Positions 11,910 through 24,049 of a DNA stretch of 64,000 nt are shown piece after piece; the first letter of the stretch is position 1, and each line of letters opens with the position of its first letter. Both the position numbers and the translations under genes were made by a program. The stretch comes from Moelleriella libera RCEF 2490 (Eukaryota; Ascomycota; Sordariomycetes; Hypocreales; Clavicipitaceae), in assembly GCA_001636675.1 (NCBI GenBank), contig AZGY01000005.1:1255693-1319692 (forward strand), written 5' to 3'. Below the pieces are notes generated by a model. It saw only the letters and a list, made by a program, of their open reading frames with translations, was not told the origin of the DNA and did no database searches.

Positions 11910-13168
11910 ATGGGTTTCACCGACTTCTTGTCCGATGCTGGCCTAACACGTGAGTTTGTCCTTGCAATGCAAACGCAAAATCTGTTGAATTTTGCAACGA
12001 GGGGCGGGCCGTGGAAAGAAAAGTTTCCTCCGCTTCGCCTTCGGGGTGACGACCGGCCATCAGTAAAGGAAAATTACTGACTGGATTGCCGGGGTAGTCT
12101 TGAACAACTGGGTCCAGACTCGGTCTTATATCGCTGGGTAAGTCCTGTCTAGCACTGTGATTATACTTTCTTGTGTCTGTGTGCGTTATCTGGCCAAGTG
12201 GGGGGAAGACACCGTTTCAAACCCAAGTCGAAAAGTTTGGCGGCACGTTCGCACGATGCATGGCTGCTCTGGCCATCTCGCTTGATGAGGCTTGAAATCC
12301 TTTCGAGGTTCAAACCTTCTGCGTGCTGCTCAAGCCGCGCCATTCTTACCATGTTCAGTTGAGCATTAGGTTGTCATGGACAGCCGAGAAAGTTTCTCAG
12401 GAAATTCATTCCACTGACGCTCCTTCTATGATAGATACTCAGCTACGCAGGCTGATGTCGCCTGCTTCAAGGCTCTCAAGTCAACCCCCGACGCACAAAA
12501 GTTTCCCAACGCTGCCCGTTGGTACAAGCACATTGCCTCTTTCGAGGATGAGTTTGCCAACCTTACTGGCGACGCCAGCAAGCCTTACACCGTCTACGGC
12601 CCCGATGTTTCGGAGCTCACGCTGAACCCTGCCAAGGCTCCCGCCGCCGAAGACGACGATGATGATGTCGACCTGTTTGGTTCTGACGACGAGGAGGACG
12701 ATGGAGAGGCTGCCAGAGTCCGCGAGGAGCGTTTGGCCGAATACCGTAAGAAGAAGGAGGCTAAACCAAAGACCATTGCCAAATCAGTCGTCACTCTTGA
12801 CGTAAAACCCTGGGGTATGTTGTCTCACGCTGAGAAGGAACGATAGATATGAATGCTGTGGTCACTATGGAAGCGGATGAGCTGCCTTTCATGTATGGCC
12901 GCGCTTTTTAGCCAGATGAGCTGACATTGATTTTGCAGATGACGAGACCGACATGAAGGCGCTTGAGGAAGCAGTGCGAAGCATCGACAAGGATGGCCTG
13001 GTCTGGGGCGCCTCGAAGCTTGTTCCAGTCGGCTTCGGTATCAAGAAGCTCCAGATCAACCTCGTCGTCGAGGATGAGAAGATCTCTCTTGCTGAACTCG
13101 AGGAACAAATCCAGGAGTTTGAGGACTACGTTCAGTCCACTGACGTCGCTGCTATGCAGAAGCTCTAA
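11910..13168 (+). CDS. EFB1: Translation elongation factor 1-beta (eEF1B-alpha)
   Basis: This is the guanine-nucleotide exchange subunit that recharges eEF1A with GTP during translation. Four exons (11910-11949, 12098-12137, 12435-12814, 12939-13168) total 690 nt, 229 residues. The N-terminus MGFTDFLSDAGLTLLNNWVQ and the following YIAGYSATQADVACFKAL form the GST-C-like domain. A central acidic stretch (EDDDDDVDLFGSDDEEDDGE) contains the conserved DLFGSDDEE motif. The C-terminal EF1-GNE domain runs from about residue 141 (SVVTLDVKPWDDETDM) to the terminal DVAAMQKL. Introns of 148, 297 and 124 bp are longer than the local norm, a pattern common in translation-factor genes. It converges on ornithine decarboxylase. 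Confidence 0.97.
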
Positions 13169-14038
13169 ACGCATACCACTATCCGCTGGTGAAACAAGGT
13201 GCCGCCGTTTCCTAGACGTCCCCTATACTTGGCTGTGACACAACCGGATCGCAGGTCGAGAGTGCTCTTGGTAATGCTGGTTTCGGAGAGCGGCTAGTCG
13301 CTTCATGAGGTTGTGAGCTGAAAGGAGAGCGAACATACTTGGGAGGAACGTGTCATAATCTTGTGGATGTTGAATTGTTTGACGAAGCTCAAAAGACGGA
13401 CGATAAAACTCAGCTGTGAACGTGGACAATGAGACACCGCAACGAACTCCTTAAGGTTAGGTGTAACTATATGGTGGCAGAGCTATTTCCAGAAACGCTG
13501 CTGCTTCACCTCCATAGACAAACTTTTTTTTTCTAGACGACAGATGCACCGACGTCGAGCTGTGTCCGGTTTTTTGTGTAGATGGGCTACTTTGTCGTTC
13601 GCTGTCAAGTTCAGGAGAATACGGCGCTCCTCCTGATCCTCGTCCCTCGCCGGAGGTGTACGCAAGAACTACGACGCAGAGTATCTATGCGTTGATTACC
13701 CCAATTACCTTGGACGGCTCAATCTAGATCTGCCGGCTTGCCATGGCATCCACAATGAAGGCTCATTGAACCCGTAGCCTACGAGCATTCTCGCGATAGA
13801 CCGCACAATGGACCAAACAATGCCGGGATCGATGAAGCATGTCACGCACTACCGGCAATAGACCAGCCTCAACCCAATGGTTTCTAAGATTGCAGTACGT
13901 CTATATCAAACTTCTATCAATAAATTCGCATCAACTTTTGATAATGTTGGCTCGCCCAGCGCAATGTCAATACACGGTGCTTCACATCCACAACTGGATT
14001 CAAGCAGCTCATGAAAACGAGATTGCAGTCTGGTGGGC
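13169..14038. other. Convergent intergenic region between eEF1B and ODC
   Basis: The 870 bp between two stop codons contain only short frames. Nothing beyond probable 3' UTRs is recognised. Confidence 0.6.
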
Positions 14039-15446
14039 CTACATATTGAGGAGAGCACTCGCACCAGGCTCGCTGCACACGTAGATGACGTCGTGCGAGT
14101 TGGAGAAACCATTGAACTGTGTAGCCGAACATTTCGTGTACGCACCCATGTCTTCAAAGTAAAGCCAGTCACCCACGTCCAAAATGCATTTGAAGCGAAT
14201 GCTTTCACTGATTCGATCAATGCCATCGCAGGTAGGGCCCCAAATGGAGTACTCAACCCCATCCCCAGCATTGCAATGCTCTGCCGAAGGTGTATTGTAA
14301 AGAGTTCGCCCGTTGGATCGGAGAATCTTCGCCTGTGGATGCTGGTGATCAAACATGATGCTAGAAAAGTTGCCGTACACGCCGTCGTTGACATAAACCA
14401 TATAACCTTTACCGTCGAGGGTAGGATCCTCGACGGTGCGGCGAGCAATGATGTTGCAGGCAATGGTGAAGGCCGCAGACACATAGTACCGACCTGGCTC
14501 GGCAATGATGTCAACGTTGTTGCCAACAGGGAAGAACTCATCAAGGGCAGTGCGAAGGGTGCCCGCCATCTGCTCAAACGTGTCTCCGCAGAACCCGCCG
14601 CCAACGTCCAATGTGCGCAAGGAGAACCCTATGTCGGCGGCTTGTTGGAAAACGGTATGAGCGTCACGAACGGCCTTGTAGAACGCCAAAGGATCAGAGG
14701 CACCGGATCCCACGTGGAAGCTCACCCCAACGACATTGAGGCCAAGGTTTTTGGCTACGTCCAGAAGACTTTCAGTCGTGTCCATAGCCGCGCCGAACTT
14801 CATGCTGAGACGACATAAGCTTGACGTGTCGTCTGTCATAATGCGCAAAAACAGCTCAGCCTCAGGGTAGAGCTTGGCAATCTTGTACAACTCATCCGCG
14901 TTGTCAAATGTCATCTGCTTGACACCGACAGACTTGACAAATCGTACGTATGAGTTGGTCTTGCACGGCTGTGCATAAATGATGCGCTCAGGGCTGGTTC
15001 CCATCCCGAGAACCTGTTCAATCTCGCCCTTGGAAGCACAATCAAATCCAGTGCCCAGTTCAGCCAAAAGCTGCAGAACACGAGGGTCGGGGTTGCACTT
15101 GACAGCTGTTGGGTGCAGTTAGCATATCGACGCCCATTGCCGTGGAGAAGTATTATTGACTCATACCGTAAAATGGTTTGACGCGGGGCAACGTCTTCTT
15201 CCATCGCAAGTGTTGACGATAGACCTCGCCAAGGTCCGCAACGAAAAAGGTGTCCTCGTCACCTGGCTCACAGTGTTCGTGGTCGACGGAGGCTACGCGC
15301 TTGTGCAGGGCCTCCCCGATGAGCTGTGTAGGACTGACCGACGCATGCTTGAAGTCGTAATATTCAGTCGAGAGGGGCTTCCTCATTAACATATGATTAA
15401 CAACATTTTGGTGGTGGGTTTCGAGGACAGCTGTTGCCATAACCAT
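14039..15446 (-). CDS. SPE1: Ornithine decarboxylase
   Basis: This PLP-dependent enzyme converts ornithine to putrescine, the first committed step of polyamine synthesis, in the cytosol. Two exons (15446-15167, 15105-14039; 61-bp intron) give 448 residues, the usual family length. The splice rebuilds the PLP site PFYAVKCNPD, with the Schiff-base lysine at about K96. Other landmarks are SFHVGSGASD, the glycine loop DVGGGFCGDTFE, EPGRYYV, and the active-site cysteine in WGPTCDGID (about C387). The start MVMATAVLETH is the first ATG in frame. Arginine or lysine decarboxylases share the fold, but the WGPTCDGID motif supports ODC. In Neurospora the orthologue spe-1 is polyamine-repressed through a long leader; here a TATA-like element lies about 190 bp upstream. 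Confidence 0.97.
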
Positions 15447-18418
15447 GTCCCTCGATGCTTTCTTTGGGGAATGAATATTGCTTGCTTGTGTGACTGAGCC
15501 TTCTCGCCCTGCGAGTTGCGTAATCTACCAGCACTTGTTGCCAAGTGCAGTGACTGGGGTTGACAAGCCGCTCGGGACAGACAGCAGGTACTTGGAGAGA
15601 TCACCCGAAAGGAAATGAAATGACGGGCACTGGCCGGATATATAGGTTGTTCGGGAAGAAAAGTTGTACTTCAGATTGAGTTGAAGAGGTGTTAGGGAGG
15701 GCGGAACGGAAAGCAAACTGCTCCTTCAATGGACTGGCGAGGCCTCCTCGACTCTTCCCCGGTAAGAGGAAGAACCCCTGAGATCCTCCTATGCGGCAGC
15801 TGATGTGATTCGGAAGATGACTGGGAGGGGGGCTGGAACACCAGGTCGCCGAACAGTAGGTAAGGCTCGAAAATTCTAGGAGCTCCCAAGAGAGGCGCAG
15901 GGAGGCGGGATTGCGTTGATGATGTGAGCAGTCTTTCGAAGACTGAAATCTTGGTCACTGACGAATGTTACGGCCGTGAGAGCCGTTGCGGAGCAAGCGC
16001 CTTTGAATGGACCAAAGGCAAGTCGGGGGGAAGGGGAAGATTTATTGTTCTGGTATTGTGGAAGAAATCTAGAGGCAAACAGCGCGGGTCAGTACCATGT
16101 TGGGAGTGGGCGGGAGAAGGGCAAAATACAGCCTGCCCTGGATAAGGCGGCGGACATGGGACGAATGAAGGAAGATGTGCTCGTGGTAGTGGCCATTTTG
16201 ACGGATGGCCGAGCAAAGGGTCTGGCCGTCGGGACGATATGACGGTGGCGCAGTGACAGGGGAAACGGCCGGTGGCCGAGGAGGCCAAATTAACCTGAGA
16301 TCAGAATTCCAGAGACGCGGCGTTGCGACGTGATAATGCAGAGGCGAAAGAGCCGGGAAAGGAGCAAGAACTCGTGTTCCTCGCTTTCGCAAGTTTGAGA
16401 AGGCGAGCTGCGCGGTTGAGGGTAAGGCTCCTAGGGCGTTGGTTGGAGAGCCGAAGCAAATGTCGGGAGGCTCGTGATGATTTTGTGTGTTGAGTGGTCT
16501 GGTGTAGTGTTCGGTGGAGGGGCAACGCAAGCGATTAGGTCTTCTTCTTTCTAATTCATTTGGCATTAGGTGCGTCTAGCGGACCTACCAGCCCGCTCCA
16601 CACGCTACCGCCTCTATGGCTCCTGCCAGGCACCTGCTACGTGACTAACATGCATTAGGCAGTGGTACTGGGGGCCTCCAGTGGCCGCCCCGCCCAACGG
16701 CGACCGAGAAAATTTCTCTCCTCACTCTCCCACTCTCCTCACTAATGCAGCCAATCCCACTTTATCGCGTTGTAAGCTGCGTCATCGTCGGGGAGCAGAG
16801 TAGAAAGTGTCGCAAGTGACCGGGCCTTTGTTTCCCACCACGCAGACCGGCCAACCGGCCACCGCTTTCTCCTCGCTTTCTCCCTTGAACGCCGAGGGGA
16901 AGTGACACCTGGGATTCCTGACAGGCGCATCCAATAACTTTCGGCTCTCGGCCTCTCCTCATTGACTGGCGCAGAGGGAGAGCAATTCACAACTCCCGCG
17001 TGCACAGTCCCTAGATCATGCGGCAAGGCCCTTTCTGATTCGTTGGGTACGCTGAGCGAATGAGATCCACGAAACACGGACTGTATTTCTGCATACTAGG
17101 TACCTGAGTCGCTTTTCAGACTCGACCTCGACGCCATTGCGCATCGTACGATCTGACTTGTCTTCCACGATTCTTGGTGTTTGCGGTGAGAGTTTCTCAA
17201 CGGCGGCGTAGTCCACCACCACGTTTTCCTGCTCAGACATTTCCGACTTGTGCACCGTCAGTCATGCATACGCCGGCCCCCTTTTCTGACAGGCCTCGTG
17301 TATCGGCCATTTGCACGGCTCTCTGCCCGTGGCGCGAAACGCGGACAATCAGTCAGTCGGTGCGTGTTGCACCTTGGGCGTAGAACCGTACAAATGCTAC
17401 CGTAGAGTGTCATCGCCCCCACCTAGCCTCGTTTCTCCCTGGCCTCTTGTATGGAGTGATGCAATCTTCTTGTTCCGCCCTCCCGACGACGCAAGTTCGG
17501 TAATCGCGGCACGCTCAGGAACACAATTTGTCGGATCTGGGCTCGGCCGAGTTTGAGCATCCATTTCATGATAGACCAAGGAGCAAACATGACCGGCCTT
17601 TTTCTATGGCGGGTCGGAGCACACAAACTTTGATCTCTCCTTCACAATCCCATTTCTTCATGGTGCGCTTCACACATGTGTCCAAGCTCACAAAGATAGC
17701 ATGTACTCGGCTCTTTAGTCCGGCAATCCAAAGCTCAGGGACTCCGGCTCTGATAGAACGAGCGGCGCTTCTGTTCCATCTCCGTGTGCAGTCAAAATCC
17801 CAGTCTTTCGTCTGATCCAAGTTACCTGATGCTCGAGGCGCCGCGGGCTCGGTCGAACAAAGGATCCATTGATCCAAGGGAAGTGACACATTCACATGGG
17901 GACGGCGAAACGATGTCTGCACTCTCTCTTGCGTTGCTCTGTGGTCTTTTTGCCATGGAATTGAGGAAGGGATAACAGCATCAATGGATACCATTGCACT
18001 CCCTCCAGGCAAAGAGATGTATCGTATCCAAACGCGTTCTTTTGCTGCTCTGTCACGGCATTTCGCATGATATGGGCAGGGTGGCGCTTCCTGGCATTAG
18101 AACAAGTAGTGCCCTGTTCGCACTTTGATCACCATTCATCACATAATGCAACAGGGATCGCGCCTATCGGTGATATGTCAACCTTCGTAATTCCTTCTCG
18201 TTGCCGACGTCAGTGTGCGAGCCTTGGAGCTTCGAATTTTAGTTCCAATGCGCTCAATCGCCGCACGTGATCCTCCTCGGAAGCCGGCGCAAGGATACAT
18301 GTGGTAACCGAAGATTGTTCTTGTGCAGGTGTATTTGCGCACACATAATAATGAGATGAGAGTGTTGAGCTTAGCTTGAGATTCAAACTAGCTTGCTGTA
18401 CATCGAGAGAGATGTGGC
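15447..18418. other. 3-kb intergenic region, ODC promoter side and CYM1 3' side
   Basis: No frame here looks like protein; those present are Arg/Pro/Ser-rich shadows up to about 165 residues. The proximal part contains the probable ODC leader and TATA-like element. The rest is unexplained. Confidence 0.55.
15639..15644 (-). promoter_or_regulatory. TATA-like element of the ornithine decarboxylase gene
   Basis: On the minus strand the sequence CTATATATCC lies about 190 bp upstream of the ODC start codon. It is a reasonable TATA box for a long-leader transcript. No transcript data support it. Confidence 0.4.
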
Positions 18419-21400
18419 CTACTCTTTCGTGGCGATATTCATTTCCTTCATCTTCCATGTATCGTCTACCCAAGACTGTCTTTCGCCGAGAAATGCCATC
18501 CGTTCCTTACCCTTTTCTATGGCTTCCACGAGATACGTTTGTGCCACTTCTTGTACTTGACTCTTGGAAACGTCAAGGAGCTGCTCTCTCCTCTTTTGCT
18601 TCATTTCTTCAGTGATGCCTGACAGGAATCTTCCCATTCCTTCAGAGTTTACGGCCTTTGGAGCATCCACAGACTGAAACACTGAAATCTTGGCCTCCTC
18701 TAGATCTCGATCGCTCCATTGTCGGTTAACAGCCCATCGGCCGGCGTTGCGCATTATGTCCAGTGTGTTCTGCGGGTTAGGGTCGCGGTAGGAATAGAAT
18801 GAGAATATGCCGTCGAGTGGTCTGTACATAGCACCACCCCCATATGCTCCTCCTTTCTCGCGAATCTCATGGTGTAAGTGCTTATGCGTTAAGAGTTGCG
18901 ACAGAATTTGTAGTGACGCCCCGTCCGTAGACGTATATGATGTTGTCGGTATGCAGAGCCCACCATAGTACACCTGGTACGGTAAAGGAAAAAATGTCTT
19001 GCGATCGACCGGCAATGGCTGCGCATTTTGGCTCCTGGGCTCAGTACCAGCTCGGGGAAGCACATCCATGAATTTTTGCAGGCTCTCAAGGTTTTGATGG
19101 ACGCTTTCAGTGCCGCACGTGATCGCAGTGCGCATGTTGTTGCTTGACAGAGCGAGTTCTTGAATTCGCTTTAATTTCGCAATGACGTCCTCGAGCCTGT
19201 CGCTTTCAGATCTACCTGCTAGTCTTGTCACCAGCTTCACCTGAGACAGCCCAGAAACTTGCTGCCGCAGCCATGCCCCTCGCGTCAGACCAGACTCAGC
19301 ATATCCTACAGCAAATCGGTGACCAGAAGATGCTATATCGTTGACTATGCCGTCTGCCGAGGCTTGCAGCAGCTGCCTGATGCGAACGGCGGCGTCAGGC
19401 CTGTCAAAGTCTGTCTCCATCACCAGCCTCTGGATGATGTCAAACATGACGGGAACATTCTTGTCAAGGGCCATGCCGGTGAAGATGACGCCCTCCTGGG
19501 AGGTCTCGAAATCGGTCGGCACAGGTGTGGAATGGTAGCCCACGGATACACCACCAGTCGATAGCTTGATCAGGTCCTCGAGTTGCTCCATGTCCATGTT
19601 TTTCGTTCCGAGTCGCATGATGCTGTCTGTGAAAAGGGGTATCAGCTCCCGGAGTTCATCGGGAAGATTCTCCAGAGTGTTGATCGCGCGAAAATAGGTC
19701 AAGCCATTTGTAGGCGCCTCCCGCCACTGGATTGGCGTGCCATTTTGTATCTCCTCGCGAATGACAATCGGCACCCGAGACCTTGGAATGTCGCGTAGGT
19801 GTACCGTTGGTAGACAGCTAAGGTCCTCGGTATTGGTTTTGCCCTGCTCAATCAGCAGACGCTGCTCCTGAAGCTCAAACTTCCGTCGTGCATTCTCCTC
19901 GCCACCAGCTTCTTTGACAACGGCGGAAATCTTGTCAGATAGGCGGCACTGTTCCTCTTTAGCGAGATCCTCGCTGAATGACGCGCTCGGAGCCATGGTA
20001 AAGGTCAGAGTATTATCGTTGAGCAGGTATTTCTCAACCAAACCTTCCAGATAGCCTCCTTCTGCGAGTTTGGCTTGGAACGCCGATATTGTGTCATTCC
20101 AAGCCAAAGAATCGAAAGGGTCTGTTCCATTGAACCATTTAGGCTTCAGCCTGTTCAGCATAGAAAAGCCAAAATTAGCAGTTTTGTGTTTCAACGCGAG
20201 TTCCAGCTGATGCAGTGCACCGTCAATCTTGCTTCGGTCGAATCCATTGTCTTTAGCTTGTTGCAGGATGTCTTGGATGCTATCCTTTAGTCTGGACACA
20301 TCTTCCTCTTGAACTCCTGTGAGACCAATCGAGAAGATGCCGCGCTTCGCTGAGCTGTCATAGCCAGCGTTGGGACTCCAGTCGGTACCCATACCCGTCT
20401 CTATCAGTCCACGATAAAGAGGCGAGCCGTAGCCATCCATCAATAACGTTGACAAAAGGGCGATGGAAAAAGACTCGACCACGTCTGCCGTATCGCCAGT
20501 GATCCATGATACCGAGGTCTTGAACTGGCGATCGGGATCAACGAGAGGATCTGAGGGACCTTTGAGCGTGACCTGCCTTGAACCACTCAGAACGACAGGT
20601 TCGTGGATTTCTTGGTCAGCCTGAATCCTGTCGAATGCAGACAGTCTCGCATTCAATTCTCGTAGATGATCAGCTAAGGGCATGTCTCCGTACGTAAACA
20701 GCTTAGAGTTGCTGGGGTGATAATGCTCGGCGTGGAAGTCTCTCAGTTGCTCGTACGTCAAGTCGGTGATTTTCTGGGGGTCGCCACCAGAATTGTTAAT
20801 ATCTGGAAAAATGTGATCATGGAAGCGGATATAGTACAAATAGCCTGCATCGGACATTTGGCCCTTCATCTCATTGTACACAACACCTTTAAACACCAAT
20901 TTCTTGCTCGCCTCTGTGTTCCCCAACGGGTTTTCGGGGCCAATCCTCCATCCTTCTTGCGTGAAGTCGGATTGCTTGAGCAGAGGGTGCAGTGTGGAGT
21001 CCAAGTAGACGGACATGAGGTTCCGGAAGTCTTGGGGATTTGTCGTTGCGAAGGGATAAAAAGTATGGTCGGAAGCTGTGAATGCATTCATAAAGTTGGA
21101 CAACGTTCGAGGTATCATTTTGAAGAAGGGATCACGAATCGGATATCTCTGGCTTCCGCACAGTGTCGTATGTTCAAGAATATGAGGAACGCCAGTATCA
21201 TCCGGTGGGTTTGTCTTGAAGCCGATGGAGAAGACATTGTTGCTGTCTTCTTTGGCGAGATGCAGGTAATCAGCCCCTGTTTTGTCATGCTGCAAATGCA
21301 GAGCTGTCACCTCCAATTCGGCCACATGCTTAGATCGAACCAAGGTGAATCCGTGGAGCTTTTCGCCTGGCCTTGGATACTGCGATAGTTCCGTGACAGC

Positions 21401-21433
21401 CTTGCGGGCCGCGCCAGCCGCGTTACGAAGCAT
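18419..21433 (-). CDS. CYM1: Mitochondrial presequence protease (M16C metallopeptidase)
   Basis: Cym1/PreP degrades cleaved mitochondrial targeting peptides in the mitochondrial intermembrane space or matrix. The intron-free frame encodes about 1004 residues from MLRNAAGAARKAV. That N-terminus is Arg/Ala-rich and lacks acidic residues, as expected for a matrix-targeting peptide. An ATG 39 nt further upstream (21472) is in frame but gives a less typical presequence. The inverted zinc-binding motif HILEH is at about residues 84-88, followed by the conserved LCGSQRYPIRDPFFKM and the YNEMKGQMSD block carrying the distal ligand. The C-terminal half carries GGAYGGGA and FYSYRDPNP. Length and motif order match fungal CYM1. 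The gene diverges from the taxilin gene. Confidence 0.95.
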   Translation of the reverse strand: MLRNAAGAARKAVTELSQYPRPGEKLHGFTLVRSKHVAELEVTALHLQHDKTGADYLHLAKEDSNNVFSIGFKTNPPDDTGVPHILEHTTLCGSQRYPIRDPFFKMIPRTLSNFMNAFTASDHTFYPFATTNPQDFRNLMSVYLDSTLHPLLKQSDFTQEGWRIGPENPLGNTEASKKLVFKGVVYNEMKGQMSDAGYLYYIRFHDHIFPDINNSGGDPQKITDLTYEQLRDFHAEHYHPSNSKLFTYGDMPLADHLRELNARLSAFDRIQADQEIHEPVVLSGSRQVTLKGPSDPLVDPDRQFKTSVSWITGDTADVVESFSIALLSTLLMDGYGSPLYRGLIETGMGTDWSPNAGYDSSAKRGIFSIGLTGVQEEDVSRLKDSIQDILQQAKDNGFDRSKIDGALHQLELALKHKTANFGFSMLNRLKPKWFNGTDPFDSLAWNDTISAFQAKLAEGGYLEGLVEKYLLNDNTLTFTMAPSASFSEDLAKEEQCRLSDKISAVVKEAGGEENARRKFELQEQRLLIEQGKTNTEDLSCLPTVHLRDIPRSRVPIVIREEIQNGTPIQWREAPTNGLTYFRAINTLENLPDELRELIPLFTDSIMRLGTKNMDMEQLEDLIKLSTGGVSVGYHSTPVPTDFETSQEGVIFTGMALDKNVPVMFDIIQRLVMETDFDRPDAAVRIRQLLQASADGIVNDIASSGHRFAVGYAESGLTRGAWLRQQVSGLSQVKLVTRLAGRSESDRLEDVIAKLKRIQELALSSNNMRTAITCGTESVHQNLESLQKFMDVLPRAGTEPRSQNAQPLPVDRKTFFPLPYQVYYGGLCIPTTSYTSTDGASLQILSQLLTHKHLHHEIREKGGAYGGGAMYRPLDGIFSFYSYRDPNPQNTLDIMRNAGRWAVNRQWSDRDLEEAKISVFQSVDAPKAVNSEGMGRFLSGITEEMKQKRREQLLDVSKSQVQEVAQTYLVEAIEKGKERMAFLGERQSWVDDTWKMKEMNIATKE

Positions 21434-22373
21434 GGTGATTTTGGCCACAGTCCTACGATGATCAATAATCAATGGTCGAGCCTTCTTTCAAGGCTGCGGT
21501 AAGAACTGTGACCCGGGCTCGCCCTTGGGTGGTGGCTAGAAGGAGGGACGGTCTGTCATCGACAGCTGCGGCGGCGCTGCGGACAAAGTAAGGATGGGAG
21601 AAGCTAACCCCCGACGCGAGTGAAATCGATACGGCGATTTGGGGGCTTAGATTAGTCAGGCGACACGCCAAGAAGCTCTGGACGTCAACTCGGTAATGGA
21701 TTGAACGGCCGTTAAGTGGGGCTTAGATCTCCAACGAAGTGCACAGAGCCAGCGAAGAGCGCTTGAGGCACTAAGGAGAATGCGAGGTCTCGCCTGGGCA
21801 GAAATTGGATGCGCGCTATCTCACCGGACGCCACTATCCGTCCCCACGACTAAGCACTGCAGTTAGTTGCCCTTCGTCAAGCGCTGCACCTCATCTTTCC
21901 GATAGGCTGAAGGAAAAACTGCAGCAAACGGTCTGCGCCCGCAGAAACCTGGCAGTGTCCCTACCCAATCTGGATCCGAATGCCTCGTTGACCGGCTCGC
22001 TTTGTCCAATTTGGTGAGCAATGATCGCTCCCTGTCAAGGCAGATCTTCTGGGCACCCTGTCGCTTCAGCAGAGCGGCTACGAAAGCGCCTCAGAGTACC
22101 TGGCGGCACAGTCATCGTCATGCTAATCTGACCTTGTAGGTTACTACGCCTTCCATATAGCCATCGACTCCCGCCGTTCCAGCCCCGAGAAAAGCTGTGC
22201 GTATTGTGAAGAGCGGCCCTACGTTACGACCATATCAGAGCACTGCACTCGTCAGCCTCCTGCTGCACAACCTCTTTTGCGAAATACGTTATTTTAATCA
22301 AATGTTCCGAGCTTCTATATGCGTCCCTTCACGCGCGTGACCGATCAAGACGAGTCGACAGACACCGCACGCC
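21434..22373. promoter_or_regulatory. Divergent intergenic region between CYM1 and the taxilin gene
   Basis: The 940 bp between opposite start codons have no protein-like frame. The region presumably holds both promoters; I see no clear TATA box. Confidence 0.5.
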
Positions 22374-24049
22374 ATGCCTGCGGGTCCAGCGGATGCAGCG
22401 TCAACCAACGGTCATGATGGCCACAATCAGCCGGCACCTTCGACGGTCAAGAAAGCCAAGGGCAAGAAGGCTCTGGACTCCACAGAGGCGTCTCGATTGC
22501 TTCAGGCACGCATCACGCAGCTTGAACAGGATGCAGCCGGCGAGAAGGACCAGGAGCTCGAAATCGGTAAGTTGTTGGTTGATGCCTTAGCTTGGGACGA
22601 TGCGCCCAAGCAGCCACCACAAGAGTGGAATCAGGTCAGGAAAATGGTAGGCTAAGAAATTACCTACTTGTAGAACGTGAGGTGAAGAAAGCCAGTCGAG
22701 ACCTCATGCAGCAAGTAGCCAAGATGGACGACATGCAGAAAATCGACCACCTCACGAAGCGTTCGAGCGAGCTGTTAGCCGACATGCGTCGTCTAGAGAA
22801 AGAAAACCAAAAGAATAAGAAACGCGGCGACACTCTTCAGAAAGAGCGCGACACCGGTAGAACTGAGCTTGCCAAGACAGTAGGACTCAAGGACAAGCTA
22901 GAAAAGCTCTGTCGCGAGTTACAGAGAGACAACAACAAGATGAAGGTTGGACGCAACTGCACATGCATAGGCTTGGGCGGGATGCTGACGCAGCGCTCAA
23001 AATATAGAACGAGAACAAGGAGCTACAAACGACACAGAAGCAAAACAGTGTGTCTTGGGACGAGAAATACGCTGCTGTGCTGTCCAAGCTGGAGGGCTAT
23101 CAGGAAGAGAAAGATACGCCTCGAAAGCAGGTGGTGGACATCGAGGTCGATGAGCTGTGAGTGCATGACACAAGAGAACACCTGCTCCCTTCTTGACAGA
23201 GGTCCATCCACTTACACGGCTTATTGCTCAAGCTTCCGGGTCCGATTTAAATCATTCATTGAACAATACGAGCTGCGGGAGCTCCACTTTCATTCCTTGA
23301 TGCGCACCAAGGAGCTGGAGTTGCAGTATCACCAATCGCGCTTTGAGCGTGAAAAGAAGAACGCCGAAGCAGAGTCAATCAAGGCCCGTCATCTACAGGC
23401 TCAAGTGCAAGCCTTCGCGAAGACGGAATCCGAGCTAAGGAATCAGCTCAATGTCTACGTGGACAAATTTAAACAGGTGAAGATCAAAGCCTCTCCGCCA
23501 TGCTCTTGTGCCATGAAGGCTAACTTTCGGAGCACATGATAGGTAGAAGACACATTGAACAACAGCAATGATTTATTTCTGTCCTTCAGAAAGGAAATGG
23601 AAGACATGTCCAAGAAGGGCAAGCGTCTAGAAAAGGAGAATGACACGTTGAAAAGACAAAAGGAAGCTACGGCAGCCAATCTCATACGCATGGCAGAGGA
23701 GCGGCAAGACTTGAATAAGCAGCTCGAGTCGGGTGACAGGAAGATCGAAAAATTGAAGAGTATCATCCAACAGATGCAGCTTCAAGGTCGCAAAGCACCG
23801 GCCGGCGTCGCCAGAGTCATCGGTAGTGCATCGTCTGGCAGTCAGGGCGGGGCGGAAGGCGATGATGAGAGTGATTACTCCAACGAGGATCAGGATGAGG
23901 ACCCTAGTGAGTTCGACGATGACGACACGGAAGAGGAACCTCAGCCCGTGGGCAAGCAACCTGCGCTTGTCGCATACGGGCCGGAGCGACCGCCGCCGCC
24001 AGCGACCACGGAGCAGCCAGGAACGGCACGCGTTGCCAACGGACGCTAG
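22374..24049 (+). CDS. Taxilin-family coiled-coil protein
   Basis: Taxilins are long coiled-coil proteins that bind syntaxins or nascent chains in animals; the fungal role is poorly defined. Five exons (22374-22566, 22674-22945, 23008-23156, 23233-23476, 23543-24049) total 1365 nt, 454 residues. Splice joins preserve the family core: EIEREVKKASRDLMQQV, KLEKLCRELQRDNN, FIEQYELRELHFHSLMRTKE, and ELRNQLNVYVDKFKQVEDTL. Residues ~35-345 are almost entirely heptad-like coiled coil. A short Lys/Ala-rich N-terminus precedes it, and a disordered acidic tail (SDYSNEDQDEDPSEFDDDDTEEE) with a proline run follows. The acceptor of exon 4 (CAAG|C) is weak, so a shift there of a few bases is possible. STE24 follows on the same strand 725 bp downstream, so co-transcription is unlikely. 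Confidence 0.9.

Noticed and set aside
12138..12434. Possible C/D-box snoRNA in the second eEF1B intron (TGATGA near 12285, CTGA near 12414)
   Set aside because: The C box lacks the leading purine, the boxes are about 130 nt apart and no terminal stem pairs around them. Animal eEF1B introns do host snoRNAs, but this one is not supported.
20717..21388. 223-codon plus-strand frame
   Set aside because: It is antisense to the N-terminal half of CYM1, whose HILEH motif and full-length match are clear.
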